Assembly (NCBI RefSeq): GCF_001039355.2
Contig: NW_019776093.1
Location: forward strand, 1 to 64,000
Source of the DNA: Lingula anatina
Lineage: Eukaryota; Brachiopoda; Lingulata; Lingulida; Lingulidae
Length of the DNA stretch: 64,000 nucleotides
Direction: 5' to 3'
Part shown: piece after piece, positions 23,371-36,100 of the stretch
Position numbering within the stretch: the first letter of the stretch is position 1
Layout: each line of letters starts with the position of its first letter
Notes under the pieces: generated by a model
Seen by the model: only the letters and a program-made list of their open reading frames with translations
Told to the model about the DNA's origin: nothing
Databases searched by the model: none
Position numbers and translations under genes: made by a program

Positions 23371-25856
23371 ATAGCATTCTACGTAATTTTTAAATGCAAA
23401 GAAGCGTCTGACTGCATGCCGTTTATGGGTAGATGTTTTCCTTAGAGACCGGCTGTATATTTTAATTGTAAACATGTACCCGCGTACACCTGACATTAAT
23501 TTATGTTTTTCTACCAGTAAGTTATCGAAATGTTCTGTTTTACAAATAGGTTGAAGTTACTGTTTATCCTCCATATCTCACTCCATTGTATAGGCAAACT
23601 GAAAATTATCATTTATTCTCCTGAATTCCTATTTAAGACTTTTGATAATGAAACAAAACAACAGGAAGCAAGATGGAAATGACGTTCTGCGCTCTTAAAA
23701 CCGCGTCGTACCTGCAAGCATCCAACTGTACATTATAAAATGTACGATAAAGCTGGTGCTTTATCCTCGTCAACCAAGCTGCATCGCCGGGTTCTTATTT
23801 TAATGCATTTAAACGCATGTGTCAGTAGAGGACTGTAGATACACATTCGGAATGATGAGGCCGTTATTGCAATCACCCCTACCCCTCAAAAATCCCATCG
23901 CATGCTTTAGAGTATTACTACAGCACTTACCTGGATGACGTTATGCCAGCCTTGGGGGGAAAAGTTTGGAAAAATTGATACAGTGCTTGTAACCTTATCT
24001 AGAGAGGAGCTAGGTCACACGCTCCTTTTCCTTTCTAGGTCATTACATATGCAGGGTCATATACACGGCTCTTTATGATGACAAATTTGATAAAATGATC
24101 TTGATAAACATTAAACAAATCGTTTTTCATGTACTAACAGGCATGCAATGAGCGATAGAACTTTTTATAGAAAATTAATAAAAAGGGGGTCTAAGTACTA
24201 AAACGAAAGTGTTTTATTGGGAGGCACTGAAATACTGGTAAAACGGATTTTACGGGTGTTCAGTACGAATACTATGGCTCTGGGTACATACACATAAAAT
24301 CCTGAGAGTTCAATTGATGCATGCGTACTTTGACCTTTTTTGGTGGTGTTGTTTTAAATTTATATGCATTTTATTTTACCTGTGGAAATAACTGCGGAAC
24401 ATCAGATTCTAGAGATTTCAGTGGGCGTATGCTCTGAATTTGGGATTTTTGGATTTACTGTATCACGAGTCATGTAACATATTGCATTTTTGAAAAAAAA
24501 AAAAGGTTTACTAATGTGAAGCGATGCTTTGTAAAAAAAATGGAATAAGAGGTAGGGTAACCTTTTTGACAAAGACTGCATGTGTTTATAGGTCTCCGAA
24601 GTGGTCATAAATGAGCTGATACACATTGCGGTTTGAGATATTCACTTCGGGGACACCGTAACACATTTAAATCTACAGCACCATAAAGTGAAATAAAGTC
24701 AATAGCATCTTAAGTGCTGTTATCAACCATACTCAATGGGCCAAGACGGTCTTTTATGGTTTTACAATAGAAACATTCCACTCCCAACAATTACTTTATG
24801 AGTTACCAGAATATGAAAATGACCTTAGGTTCATGTGTAAATAGGAAAGGACATTTAAGGGCCATAAAAATATACTATACGTACATTTTGCAATTGAAAT
24901 AAATATATATGACATAAATTTGCGCAAAATTTCATAATACCCTGGAAATAGAGGTCCTGGATGATCCCATGGATCGTAACTTGATGTAAAAATATTGTAC
25001 GACACGTCGTAAAATATAGAAGTTGCTTTGCTATACCATCTGTATATTCATATTCATACTCATCTCTGGTTTGTTAGCAGAAAATAATACATATTTGGCT
25101 TTGGGTTTAACTGGGGCCGCTTAACTTGGATAACGGACGCCAAAAATGTGCTTCATTGTTCTAAGTACCTTTTCCAAACGCCCGGCCGCAATAAATTCAG
25201 TTGATAAGTTAAGGTAATTCAAATAAAACAAATATGGGAGTTGCCAAAAACAAATATGCTTTATGAAGAGTCTATGAAGCTTGTTTCGTATTATTTCATC
25301 AGTTTCCACGCCAGGCAGGTCCGCATGTGCCCTTCGTATATGTTTGCTACTAATTGACCGGTAACGTTGTGGTTGACCGCTGTGGAAGACCATTGCCACA
25401 AAACAAACATTTTTCCCCAACCACAGGATGGTGGTTAGATTTAAAACTTCCTGCGAGTACCACGTCGACTTCGCTGATGCCAGTTTGTGATTAGTCTGGA
25501 CGAATAAGTATCAGGGGAATAGGGAACAATAGGTATAATGCATTCATGTACTTCAGAGAGTGAATTGGCAATGGAATGGAATGTACCCCGTAGCTGCACT
25601 TATTGGATTCTAGTGCTAGGAGAAATAGGTTCCAACTGTACCAACTGTATAACGTGCCGGTAATACCCCTTCTGTTATCGCTGTGACCAGTTTGGGGTGT
25701 CAGTACGTAATTAATTTTTAAAAGACGACAAGCGTCCCGCTCGATCTCACATAATTTGTGAGAATTTTCAAAGCTCAGCACGAGAACGCGTACTTTGGGC
25801 AATTTTTTTAAACCGTTTTCTTTTCAGCTCCAACAAAGAACAATACAAATTTAAGC

Positions 25857-28800
25857 ATGGAAGAAAAGAATGAAGGAGGAAAAGACTGTTGTGACAGTGA
25901 CGCCAAGGACTTCGATGATACCCTTATACTGATTGGAGAATTTGGGAAGTACCAAAAACTGATTTATGTGTTACTTTTGACAGTAAGTGTGTTGGCAAGT
26001 ATGGTGAACGCAGCCGTTGTGTTCATAGAAGACACGCCCAGCTTCAGGTAATAATAATAATAATAATAATAATAAGTAAACGACGCCTTCTTTACCATAA
26101 TACATTAGACACAAGGCTTAAAATGTGCTTAATTTTGTCTCTTTGGAGACCTTTTATTTATTGGTTGTGGGAATGTTCGAGGGAGAGGAGAGCTGATAAT
26201 TGGTGCACTGGATCCGCTAATGGAAACCGTGTTCCGAAAACTGAGCTACTTAGTGTTAGTTATTCTGGTGTGTATAATAAGTAGGTCAGGTCTTTTAAGC
26301 TGTGACACATCCCACTATTACGAATATAACTAACGGTGCAAGTGTCGGTGACCATGTGAAATGGCAAATTAATCAAAAACAACACTGTGGGTATTCTGAT
26401 GAAAGTTGACAAGGGAGGTACAACCTGTCTCATATCTGGAACAGTGTTATACCGAACAATTCTTACTATATGTTCACCATACACGGCCACTTATTTTCAG
26501 TTCACTGATGGATTTCCAAGGGCTAGGACGAAAGCTCTCAGGTACGCTTTCAGCTAAATGTATAGAAATTGAACAGTTTTAAAATGTCATCATTATAAGT
26601 AACACTGTGGGTATTTTATTAATTATTATTTCAAGGTGTAAGTTACCTGGTCTTCCAAATGACACCTTCGAAATCCAGGGAAAATGGCACCAAGCTATGG
26701 TTGACGTTTCGTTTATGAATGCCACTGATGAAGAATGCACCGTTTTTCAAAATATCAGCCATCAGAGGAATGTCAGTCAAAACGTCACAGAACCGGAGAA
26801 ATGTGATGCATGGGTGTTTGACAACACCGATGTGGCATATTCCTATCCGATGCAGGTACATATATTTTAATCAGTTGTCAATTATTTACATTTATATGTT
26901 TTCGTTATTCCTTTGCAAGGAGAATTGAATCCTTTAATCGCTATGTTTAATAAACAGTCCCATTAAGAGCCAATTATTGAAGATGGTACAGGATTTTTCA
27001 ATTTTTCAATTTTCAATTTTTTGGACATTAACTGAAGGGTATTCACGTCGAAAATACGCAGTAGAATTTTTGTATTGGAAGGCTACAAATGAAATAAGAT
27101 ATGTGTTTTTTCGTGTTTCTATTTTTTAATTAGCTTAATCTCGTTTGTGACGACTCGACAAAGCTGACGAATGCCTACATTTTCAACGTACTAGGATACT
27201 TGATTGGAGGACCGTTATTTGGGGTGCTGTCCGATGTGTGAGTATTAATAATTTACTCTGGTAGATTTCAAGTGGCGTTGATTGCCCATGTATTAGAACG
27301 TTGTCTGCACAGTACTACAGATTTGACGTTTAATAAGGAATTTTTTCCAAATTGCCTTTTTTATCATGTTTTCCTATTTTCTTGACAGATAAATGAAATG
27401 AGTATTACTAATTCACTCGAGTGGAATACGAACGGCGTTGAATGAATATGTGTGAATATGTAGTTGCCTGTACTATAGTATTTTGCATATTGAATACAAA
27501 AGCAAATAATTATGCGATGTTCTTGGGCTGAAGTATCAACGCACACAGAGAAGGAAAGTTATCATATCGTTCACGTAAAATTGAGAGGGAAATGATAATG
27601 CAAATTTTATGACTGTCTGATGGATATGTAACGCCAATGCCTTAACTGTGTTAACGTAAAATGCCTTAACTGTGTTAAAGTATTTAATACACATTAATTT
27701 GTATAATTTAATGAACACTTCTTTTTACATGTTTAAACTACATGTAGGTTTATTTGCGCCATCGGTTCGTTTTATTAAAATTCATCAGTTTTATAAACAG
27801 TGAATGAAATAAGTCGGTATTTTAAAGAACGTATTTTGATGCTTGATGACATTTGGCAGCGTCCTTTATGGCCATTTTTCTCTTTTATGGAAGTCACCGT
27901 GAAATATAATTTTTTGAGTTGACTCATGTTCTTAATTTGAATAAATGCTACAACTTGTTAATATCTTCTACGTTTTCTTTGGTATTTTGACTTTTCTTAA
28001 CCACAGTCTTGTTAGAAACAGTATATGGAATAAAAGAAAAGTTGCTGTCATATGATCATTTGTTAAGAAAAGCACAAGAGGCTAACGGTTGGACAGCCTT
28101 TTTGACGAAGAATGAATTATTAACAAAGTACATGAACTATTAACAATGTCCATAAAATTCTGAAAAATACAAAATCAATATTTCAGTGTTGGACGAAAGA
28201 TGTCGCTGCTTCTTGGGTTGAGTATCAGTGGGCTGGCGGGAATAGCGTGGGCCGTTTCACCAACCTACGAGTGGAGTGTTGGAATGCGGTTTATGTTGGG
28301 CTTTGGCATGAGCAACTTGTATAATTTGGCCAGCACATTTGGTATGTTATCAATGGCCATAGGCTGCACAAATGCTTAGGGGATCCTGCTGAAAGCCTCC
28401 CTTCTGGTACATTTAGAACACTTTGATCCGCGGACCAACATAATAATGATCAAATATTAATTAATTGATAATGTGTATAAGGAAAGTATAGCGTTATCCC
28501 TTACCTACAAGTATAGCATGGGTTTTCGATCCATAAGTAAAGATTCTACAGGCACGTCACTGGCTCGCCGATGTGACCTCAGCAGTTTATGGTCGTAATT
28601 AGGAGGCAATCCCCCTGTCAGTAGTGTCATCAAAACCGTTTGAGAAAAGTGTGAACGTCACGCCTCATTTATGTAGTAAGAAACATACTATTACTAAGCT
28701 TCTTTGGAAACTTATAATTTTGATTTCGTCATTCAGGTCAGTTTCATTTTTGTACAACATTCAGTAATTTTCTCGCCCGTTTCAGCTTTGGAGATGGTGG

Positions 28801-29954
28801 GTCCCAGCAAACGAATGGCGGCGGGCACTGGGTTGGCGATCATTTATGCGGGGGGAGGGGCAATCACTACAGGAATAGCCTACTTCCTGAGAGACTGGCG
28901 CTATTTACAGATAGCAGTGGCAACGCCATTTTTGTTATTGACTTGTGTAATGTTGTGGTAGGTAGTACAATACAGCATCTACCAAATGTTTCATATCTTC
29001 GATTATTATATGCATGTATTATTTAAGAAAAAACACAGAGGGAAAAGGAAAGGTATTCATATTTAATGGAATATTTTACCCCAAAAAGTCAAAAAGCTAA
29101 TTACACGAAGAAGAAAATAGATTGCACGTTTCAAAGTTTCTTAAAACAAGAACCGAACACTTTGTGCGTTTTGCTTGGACACGAATATAGTCCCTTGTAT
29201 TGTGACTTGTAAGACATCGGTTCATGTAAAACATTTGAAAAATAATTTCTATTCCAAATTTACATGTAGATCAACTACTTCCGGAATCAAGGTAAACTGG
29301 TCAATCTTTTCCTGTCGTTCTTAGGTTTCTGCACGAGTCTCCTAGGTGGTTGCTTACTAAAGGACGCCATTCAGAAGCTGAGCTAATCTTAAGACGTACA
29401 GCGAGAATAAACAAGACTACCCTTCCCCAGGGTCTGGTAGAAAAAGTTGAAATCAACGAGCCTCCAACTTCAAGTGCTCGGGCTTTGCTGCGTGCGCCAA
29501 GACTGATGGTTAAAATGCTGCTTTTATTCATCAACTGGTACATGTCATTCTGATTGGCAAATTTACCTGGTTATAAATTACATTATAAATTGAACACAAT
29601 TTCTTCTAGTAAGGAATAATAGGTCTAATTGCCTTGCTTCGCGTTTTTTTAAAGTAGACATTTGTATCCTTTCCTCTCCAAAAAATCAGTACGTGTCAGT
29701 CATAAGGTACCATTGTTTAACTTGCAGGCTTGTCTTGGATATGACGTATTATGGAATAAACCTTCATGCTGGAAACATGGCCGGAAATCTTTACCTCAAC
29801 TTCTTTCTCCTCTCAATAGTGGAATTACCTGCGTATGCATTGTGTTTCACTATCGACAGATTTGGAAGGAAGAAGATCTACATTTTGTGTATGGTAGTGG
29901 GCGGCCTGGCATGTCTCTCGTCTCTCCTTGTGCAGTTATACTCAAATAACGGTG

Positions 29955-30002
<48 letters not shown>

Positions 30003-31269
30003 TAGGGAGAGGTTAACCGAACTAACTTAATGTACAATTAGACTTAATTCCAATTTTTTCATTATTATGTATTAATTTCATTTTTCTCATGCTTGTACTT
30101 CTATTGTACTTCTATTCACCATCTTCTTGTACTTCTATTCACCATCTTGGAAATATAAGCATAGTTAATTTAATTTGGAAACCCATTAAAGATATGCGAA
30201 GAAGATTTAAACATGAAATTATAAACATGACCACCAAGAACTCACAATTAGTGGTACATTTTTCTAAAATTTGATCTTGGGAATAATAAAACACAATGCC
30301 TTGGAAATACTGGAACAGGAAGATCTGAAATTTTGTAATATCACATTGCCTGTTTGGTGCTCTTAGTTTACCATTCTCACCACAGCGGTTGAGTTTAATC
30401 TCAAATTGTTAAATCTTCTTAAGGTTTGTATACTATACTACGGACCCTTGTGGTGCCAGAGGGTGAACTCTTACGTAATTCTAAAGATGGAAACTGTTAA
30501 AGTGGCTACAATGTTTGAGCAGAAAAAGAACGTTTAAAACTGTAGATTTTGAAGTGTTGAGTCTGTCTGTTGTATATTTTCTTTTAGATCTGGAATCTAC
30601 TAACTACATCAAGATCACACTGTCCACGGTCGGAAAGTTTGGGGTGGCTGCAGGCTATAATATCATATATATCTGGGGCATTGAAATATTCCCCACCGTT
30701 ACCCGAAACTTCAGTTTGGGTCTGGCTTCAGTTTGTGCCAGTCTTGGATCCATGCTCTCTCCGGTCATCGTGGTGAGTTATGGCCTGGAAATAGTATTAA
30801 TCATGTGTTGTGTTATTATTTTCAAGTTCTTTGTCATTTATCATTTGTATTTTTCATTTATTTACTATTTAGATAATTATCAATTGTTCATTTTATCTAT
30901 ATTTGAGTTTATTTAATTCAGAGAGAAATTCAAGTGGAAGGTATTGGGGAGGATACCTTGCCGCTTGTGATATTTGGAGCCGCAGCCATATTTGCATCGG
31001 TGTCTACAATCCCTTTGCCAGAGACAGCAAACAGAGATCTCCCTGAAACTGTAGAAGACGCAAACAGTTTTAAATAGTAAGTTATTTTAGTGAAGGGTTC
31101 TATTAATTGGGCTCACTAATACAAATCGTTATTTCAAAATTGAACGTGTAATGACTTAACAATTGGGCGCTCAGCTCAGAGTATGTTTTCCTCCCTTCTG
31201 AATTTTCTTTCTCTCTGTCAGCTCTCTCTCTCCTATATTATTTACACATATCCCCCCTCCCAATCTCTC

Positions 31270-31314
<45 letters not shown>

Positions 31315-31460
31315 ATTAAATTCCTGGAATCTGGAACAAATTATGCATTTTCCTAAATTTGTCATTTCTATTTTACAGCCGGAGGCCACGTAGTTCTAGC
31401 AATCAAAGCGGGGGTCAGGCACGAGTACATCCGATTGTACTGGAGGATACTGCATTGTGA
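25857..31460 (+). CDS. SLC22-family organic ion transporter, copy C, complete (10 coding exons)
   Basis: Exons: 25857-26047, 26636-26855, 27134-27237, 28187-28341, 28786-28957, 29325-29537, 29728-29951, 30588-30772, 30922-31076, 31379-31460. All junctions are GT-AG and the joined CDS is 1,701 nt (566 aa). Residues 1-33 are cytosolic with CCDSD and KDFDD. TM1 is about 34-57 and the extracellular loop about 58-137 has several sequons and the CDAWVFD motif. LIGGPLFGVLSD plus VGRKM forms the MFS loop 2-3. VGPSKRM (about 226), [14 protein letters not shown] (about 281), TIDRFGRKK in exon 7 and LPETANRDLPET (about 520) are SLC22 signatures. The tail is basic then polar. A splice acceptor ends at 25827, 29 nt before the ATG, so the 5' UTR is spliced. 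The frame is intact throughout. A possible polyadenylation signal AATAAA is at 32141. The transport substrate is not assignable. Confidence 0.93.
29952..30001. repeat. (AAT)n at the exon 7 donor of copy C
   Basis: The donor GTGATAATAATAAT runs straight into a roughly 45-bp AAT tract. Confidence 0.9.
31270..31311. repeat. (GA)n microsatellite in copy C intron 9
   Basis: About 21 GA units, roughly 70 nt before the exon 10 acceptor. Confidence 0.9.
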
Positions 31461-32932
31461 TGAAACGGCTGGTGGTAGTGGTGCCCTTAGCGGTTCCGAC
31501 GTAACAGAACATCCACCTTCAATATACTTTTAATGGTTAGGGTTAGCCTGACTTAAGTGGGTCAAAATCTAGTGCGCAGCTTACCTATACAAGTGAATGG
31601 GAAGCGGACTCTCTATCACGGGGAACTCTCTGTCACTTTACACCGGAATGATATTTTTTTTTCAGATTTTACAATAAGGGCATTCATACATCTAATAAAT
31701 GTAACTAGTGTAATTACCATGGTCGTCAATTGTGTTAGAGGCAATTGCTGTGGAACGTTTTGATTCGGCTGCTGGCTGGTAGCCTGATGGTGTGAAACAA
31801 GCTCTGTTTTCCAAATGGGGGTGGTATATTTGAATTGTACGCACGTTGGGAGCGGAGCGGCACAACGATAAAATTCTATATAAACCATTAGACGATGTCA
31901 ATTTACTATAACATGCAGGACGTGAACGAAAAGGTGCTTGGTTTTGTCTCATTTCGCTATCCAATTTTGTTTGGCACGTAACGAATGAAAAACTGCTCTT
32001 TTTATATTGCGGTTTGCACAGGTAACGTATTTGGAGATAACTTCTTAAATTTTTAAATGTGTAATCAGATAATAATTTGATTATTAATTGTGTTTATTAT
32101 TCATCTTTGAGAAGTCACTTAAAAGTGTGTAAATTATAAGAATAAAAAAATTCCGATGAAAAGACATTTTATTGACCGAAAAACAGAAGGGTTTCCAAAG
32201 CGGCTGAGGTATCTAAAGAAATGACCAGGGAAAGATATTTGCGTCGTAGAAAGAGGCTGAATGCTTTATCCAGGTGTAAGAAGCTACACAATATATTAAT
32301 CGTATTTATGCCATGATCAGTCACGTCAGCAACTTACGCGGTTGAAAAAAAAAAAAAACAACAGTTGTCACAAATAACTTGCTTGAGATTCGAAAGACTG
32401 CGATGTTGTGGGCGGAGGATCGAGTAAATAAGCACAGTAATGCACTACCACGACGGATGTGCTGCCTCAACATACAGATGTAGCACAACATTCGGTTTTC
32501 CCAGCGAACCGTTCAGCCGTCATTTTGGACGGTCGCCAGCATCACCAGACGGTCTATATTTGCAACGACGGCTGGACGGCTTATTATTATTATTTTTTAA
32601 AAATATGACGGCTTTAGGCATACTTGGACTCCCTGAAATTTTGTAGGAAATAACAGGTGGTAATTTTGGACGGCCTGCACCCCCTATCCTGGGAAGTACC
32701 TGAGTACAACGCAATATTCTTGTTATCAAGAGAATAGAAAGATCATTCACGGAATGTGGCAGCGAGCAGAGGTCCGTTCATCATAGATCCAGTTCTAACC
32801 ACTATTAAAAACCGTTGTGAACGGTTGGGGTTATGTAGTATAAGAAAAACGGTAAATGTAATGTTGAGGTTACGTGTATCGTGGCCTATTATACTCTCTT
32901 GCAATTCTTGACTGATTTTTATTCATCTACAG
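31461..32932. other. 3' flank of copy C and promoter side of copy D
   Basis: No separate gene seen. 31681-31740 resembles 39655-39705 downstream of copy D (CTAGTGT...GTCAATTG.GTTAGAG), so part of the 3' UTR is conserved between paralogs. AATAAA at 32141 may end copy C. An acceptor at 32931-32932 opens the spliced 5' UTR exon of copy D. Confidence 0.45.
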
Positions 32933-32949
32933 CAACGAACCAACCAAAC

Positions 32950-33139
32950 ATGGAGGAGAATAATGAAGAAAGAGAAGACTGTTGTGACAGTGACGTTAAG
33001 GACTTCGACGATATCCTTATTCTGATTGGGGAATTTGGAACTTACCAAAAACTGATATATGTGTTACTTTTGATCGTAAGTATGTTGTCGAGTATGGTGA
33101 CCGGAGCCATTGTATTCATAGAAGATACGCCCAGCTTCA

Positions 33140-33184
<45 letters not shown>

Positions 33185-36100
33185 TTTGTAAAGTTATTGA
33201 CTTACGCCTTCATTCATTGTATTTGTAACTTTTGAATATTATCCAAGTATTAGTAACTAAAATTATATTTTAGCTTATTTTAATTGAAAACAAGGCTCTA
33301 TGGGAAGGTTAGAGGCTATCGGATCAAGTAGCTTTATTCAAAGCGGATGAATTAAATGTAAAACGTGCATATTAAGACATGGGTTAGGATGAAATAATAA
33401 CAGGTGTAGATACTGATAAGACGTAGTTGTGATGTTTTTGCTATCGACATTTCAAGGACCATTCCCAGACCCTATCGTGCTAACTGTGGATAGATCTATC
33501 TCTGAGGGGATTCTCACAAAATTGCAATCAACTTAAGCTGCCAGGGGTGAATTAATTATTGCAGCTTCAGTAGGCGTGCCAGATACCTAAGTGGCAAGGC
33601 TTTACCTGAAAGCTATTTTGCGAGAAACCCCTCGGAGATAGAGCGGTCCTGTAGATCGATCTAGGTATGGGAACCCAGTTTTGAGTAAGGTTCAGAAAAT
33701 ATGTATTAACATCGAATTGATACAATAAATGATGTTCCTGTAAACAAACAGTCAGTTAAACGGTTGATACTGACATGTGTCAAAGTAAACGTTGGGAACA
33801 AGATAAACTGTGCTTACCAAAGCAAACAGACAAAACGATAAAATCATTACAAATAAAAAAAGCAACGGTTTCTTACTACCATCTGTGATGTGACGAGTTA
33901 AAACCATTTTTGTCTGTCGAATTGTTTAATTAGGATGCTGATCTCTCACAATAGTAACACAGCCAAACTGCATTGTTGTATTGTATTCGGAAATCTTATA
34001 TAAAATACAGCTGCTTTACACGACCAAAACAAAGATAAAAGATGTTTTGACAAGCCATTTACTTTTGCTTAACGTAAATTATTATTGTCATTATTGTGCC
34101 ATAACAATTATGGCAGTTTGAATTTAGATGGTTTAGATTTCCTACCTTGAATGGAAGGTTGCAAAAGCAGCTCTGAGATAACATAGCTACACTAATCGAG
34201 CGAGGAATTTCCAAAAATTTGGAGCAATGGTTAATTTACTGATCTTTGCATTTTGAAATCATTTATTCTGCGATGATTCTGCAGTTATGTCCCATTTTCT
34301 CGCCAAATATTCAGTTGATAATTTGAGCTAACAAAAATGGCTTATGCGACCATAGACAGGAGCAAGTCCTTACCTATATGGTACATGAACATGCTATTTT
34401 ATTACACGAAATATTTCCTAGGGATGATTCATCTCAAATAGGGGTTGGGAATTTATTCGAGGTATCAGGCATATTGCTTGTAATAATACTCGGCCTAGGT
34501 ATCAAAGTCATACAATTAATATTCAGAATGACACGCAAATGATATAATGCTTAATATACCATATTGATTATAAAATGCCAAAACAACAACAACAAAAAAT
34601 TAGCCGAAGGAACTAAGTATCGCTTATTATCACAGATTCAACAGCATTCCATGTTTATATTTCGGAAATTGTTGTATCTATATATTATTTTGCTATTTTA
34701 TGATGATTTGTACCTGTAAACTGTCAAAACATTGGCATTGTATGACCAATATAATAACAGATGAAACCATTACTTTGGATATATTCTATCCCATTGCCCG
34801 TATTTATGGTTTTTAACGCACAAGACGCTTGAAAGCACATTTTTACATACTACACATTTTTACTTAAAAAATATGCTAATGCATATTTCTATATTGCGTT
34901 CAAACCATTTGATCACAGTGCAGATCTAGAGTAAGTTTGATTCAATTTGAGCATGACTTGACTTCTGAAATGTGTGTAGGGACAGTACATTGATCTTTGC
35001 GAGCACACTTTAGTGTAAAAGAGTGTTTGAACAGATAGATTTATAACATTTTTATGACTATATCATATGAATTTAGTTTATTGCTATTTTGATAAAAAGT
35101 GTCAATACATTGAAATACTGCGTTGAACACAAACATATATTATTATTTTTTTAGTCCTGTTTTTATAAGACACGATTATTCACGCTTTTACGATGAGTCA
35201 TTTAAAATGATCTTTTCAAGATGTAAGCTTCCCGATCTTCCAAATGACACCTTCGAAATCCAGGGAAAATGGCACCAAACTATGGTCGACATTTCGTTTA
35301 TGAATGTCACTGATGTAGAATGTACCATTCTTCCAAATATTAGTCACCAGAGGAATGTCAGCCAAGACAGGCCAGAAGCGGAGAGATGTGCAGAATGGGT
35401 GTTTGATACCAGCGATGAAACATATTCATATCCAATGCAGGTAGTTTTTTTTAGATACCGATTCTTCAATTGTATGTGTTTTTATCGTTCCTTTGCAAGC
35501 TCAAGTGAAACCATAGATATGGTATTTAACGTGAAACCTTTCCCAAAGTTAATAAGTATTTAACTGAACCATCATTTTTGGTTTTTTGAGATTTTCATGA
35601 AATTCAACTTTAGAACTAGTTAGCACCCGCGACAAAACGATACGCGATGACAGTGTGGACAGCGCCATATGGAATACAATCTGTTATGGTTTAATTTGTT
35701 TTCACTGTTTTCTATTTAGTTCAGTCTTGTTTGTGATGACTCGACAAAGCTGACAAATTCCTACATTTTTAACTGGTTAGGGTACTTGGTTGGAGGACCA
35801 TTATTTGGTATACTGGCAGACGTGTGAGTATTACGAATTAATTCAAGTATATTTTGGATGAACATGTATTACATCGCCATTTGTACTGAGTGTTTTGCAT
35901 TTTTAAATAATAATAATAATAATAATTATAATTATAAAAATACGTTTTGAACTGTACTATAACGTGCACATAGAAGGGACGTTATCATATCACTCACTCT
36001 GAATCGTTTAAACTGGGCTTTTTCTCCCCATTAATCCGCTTTATAAGAGTTAACAAATGATCTTCATATATGAAACAATGCTGTAATTAGTAACAGTTAT

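Larger units (their letters stand above)
20721..25827. other. 5.1-kb stretch without a recognisable gene
   Basis: Between the UNC93-like stop codon and the spliced leader exon of SLC22 copy C. It contains the UNC93-like 3' UTR, a solitary MITE-1 terminus at about 20955-20974, a dispersed repeat with GTCCGGC...AAATCCGCC ends near 22165-22375 with a related end at 23030-23060, and CA/GCAC repeats at 23306-23370. The non-coding first exon and promoter of copy C are expected here but could not be placed. Open frames are short and lack family motifs. Confidence 0.5.
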
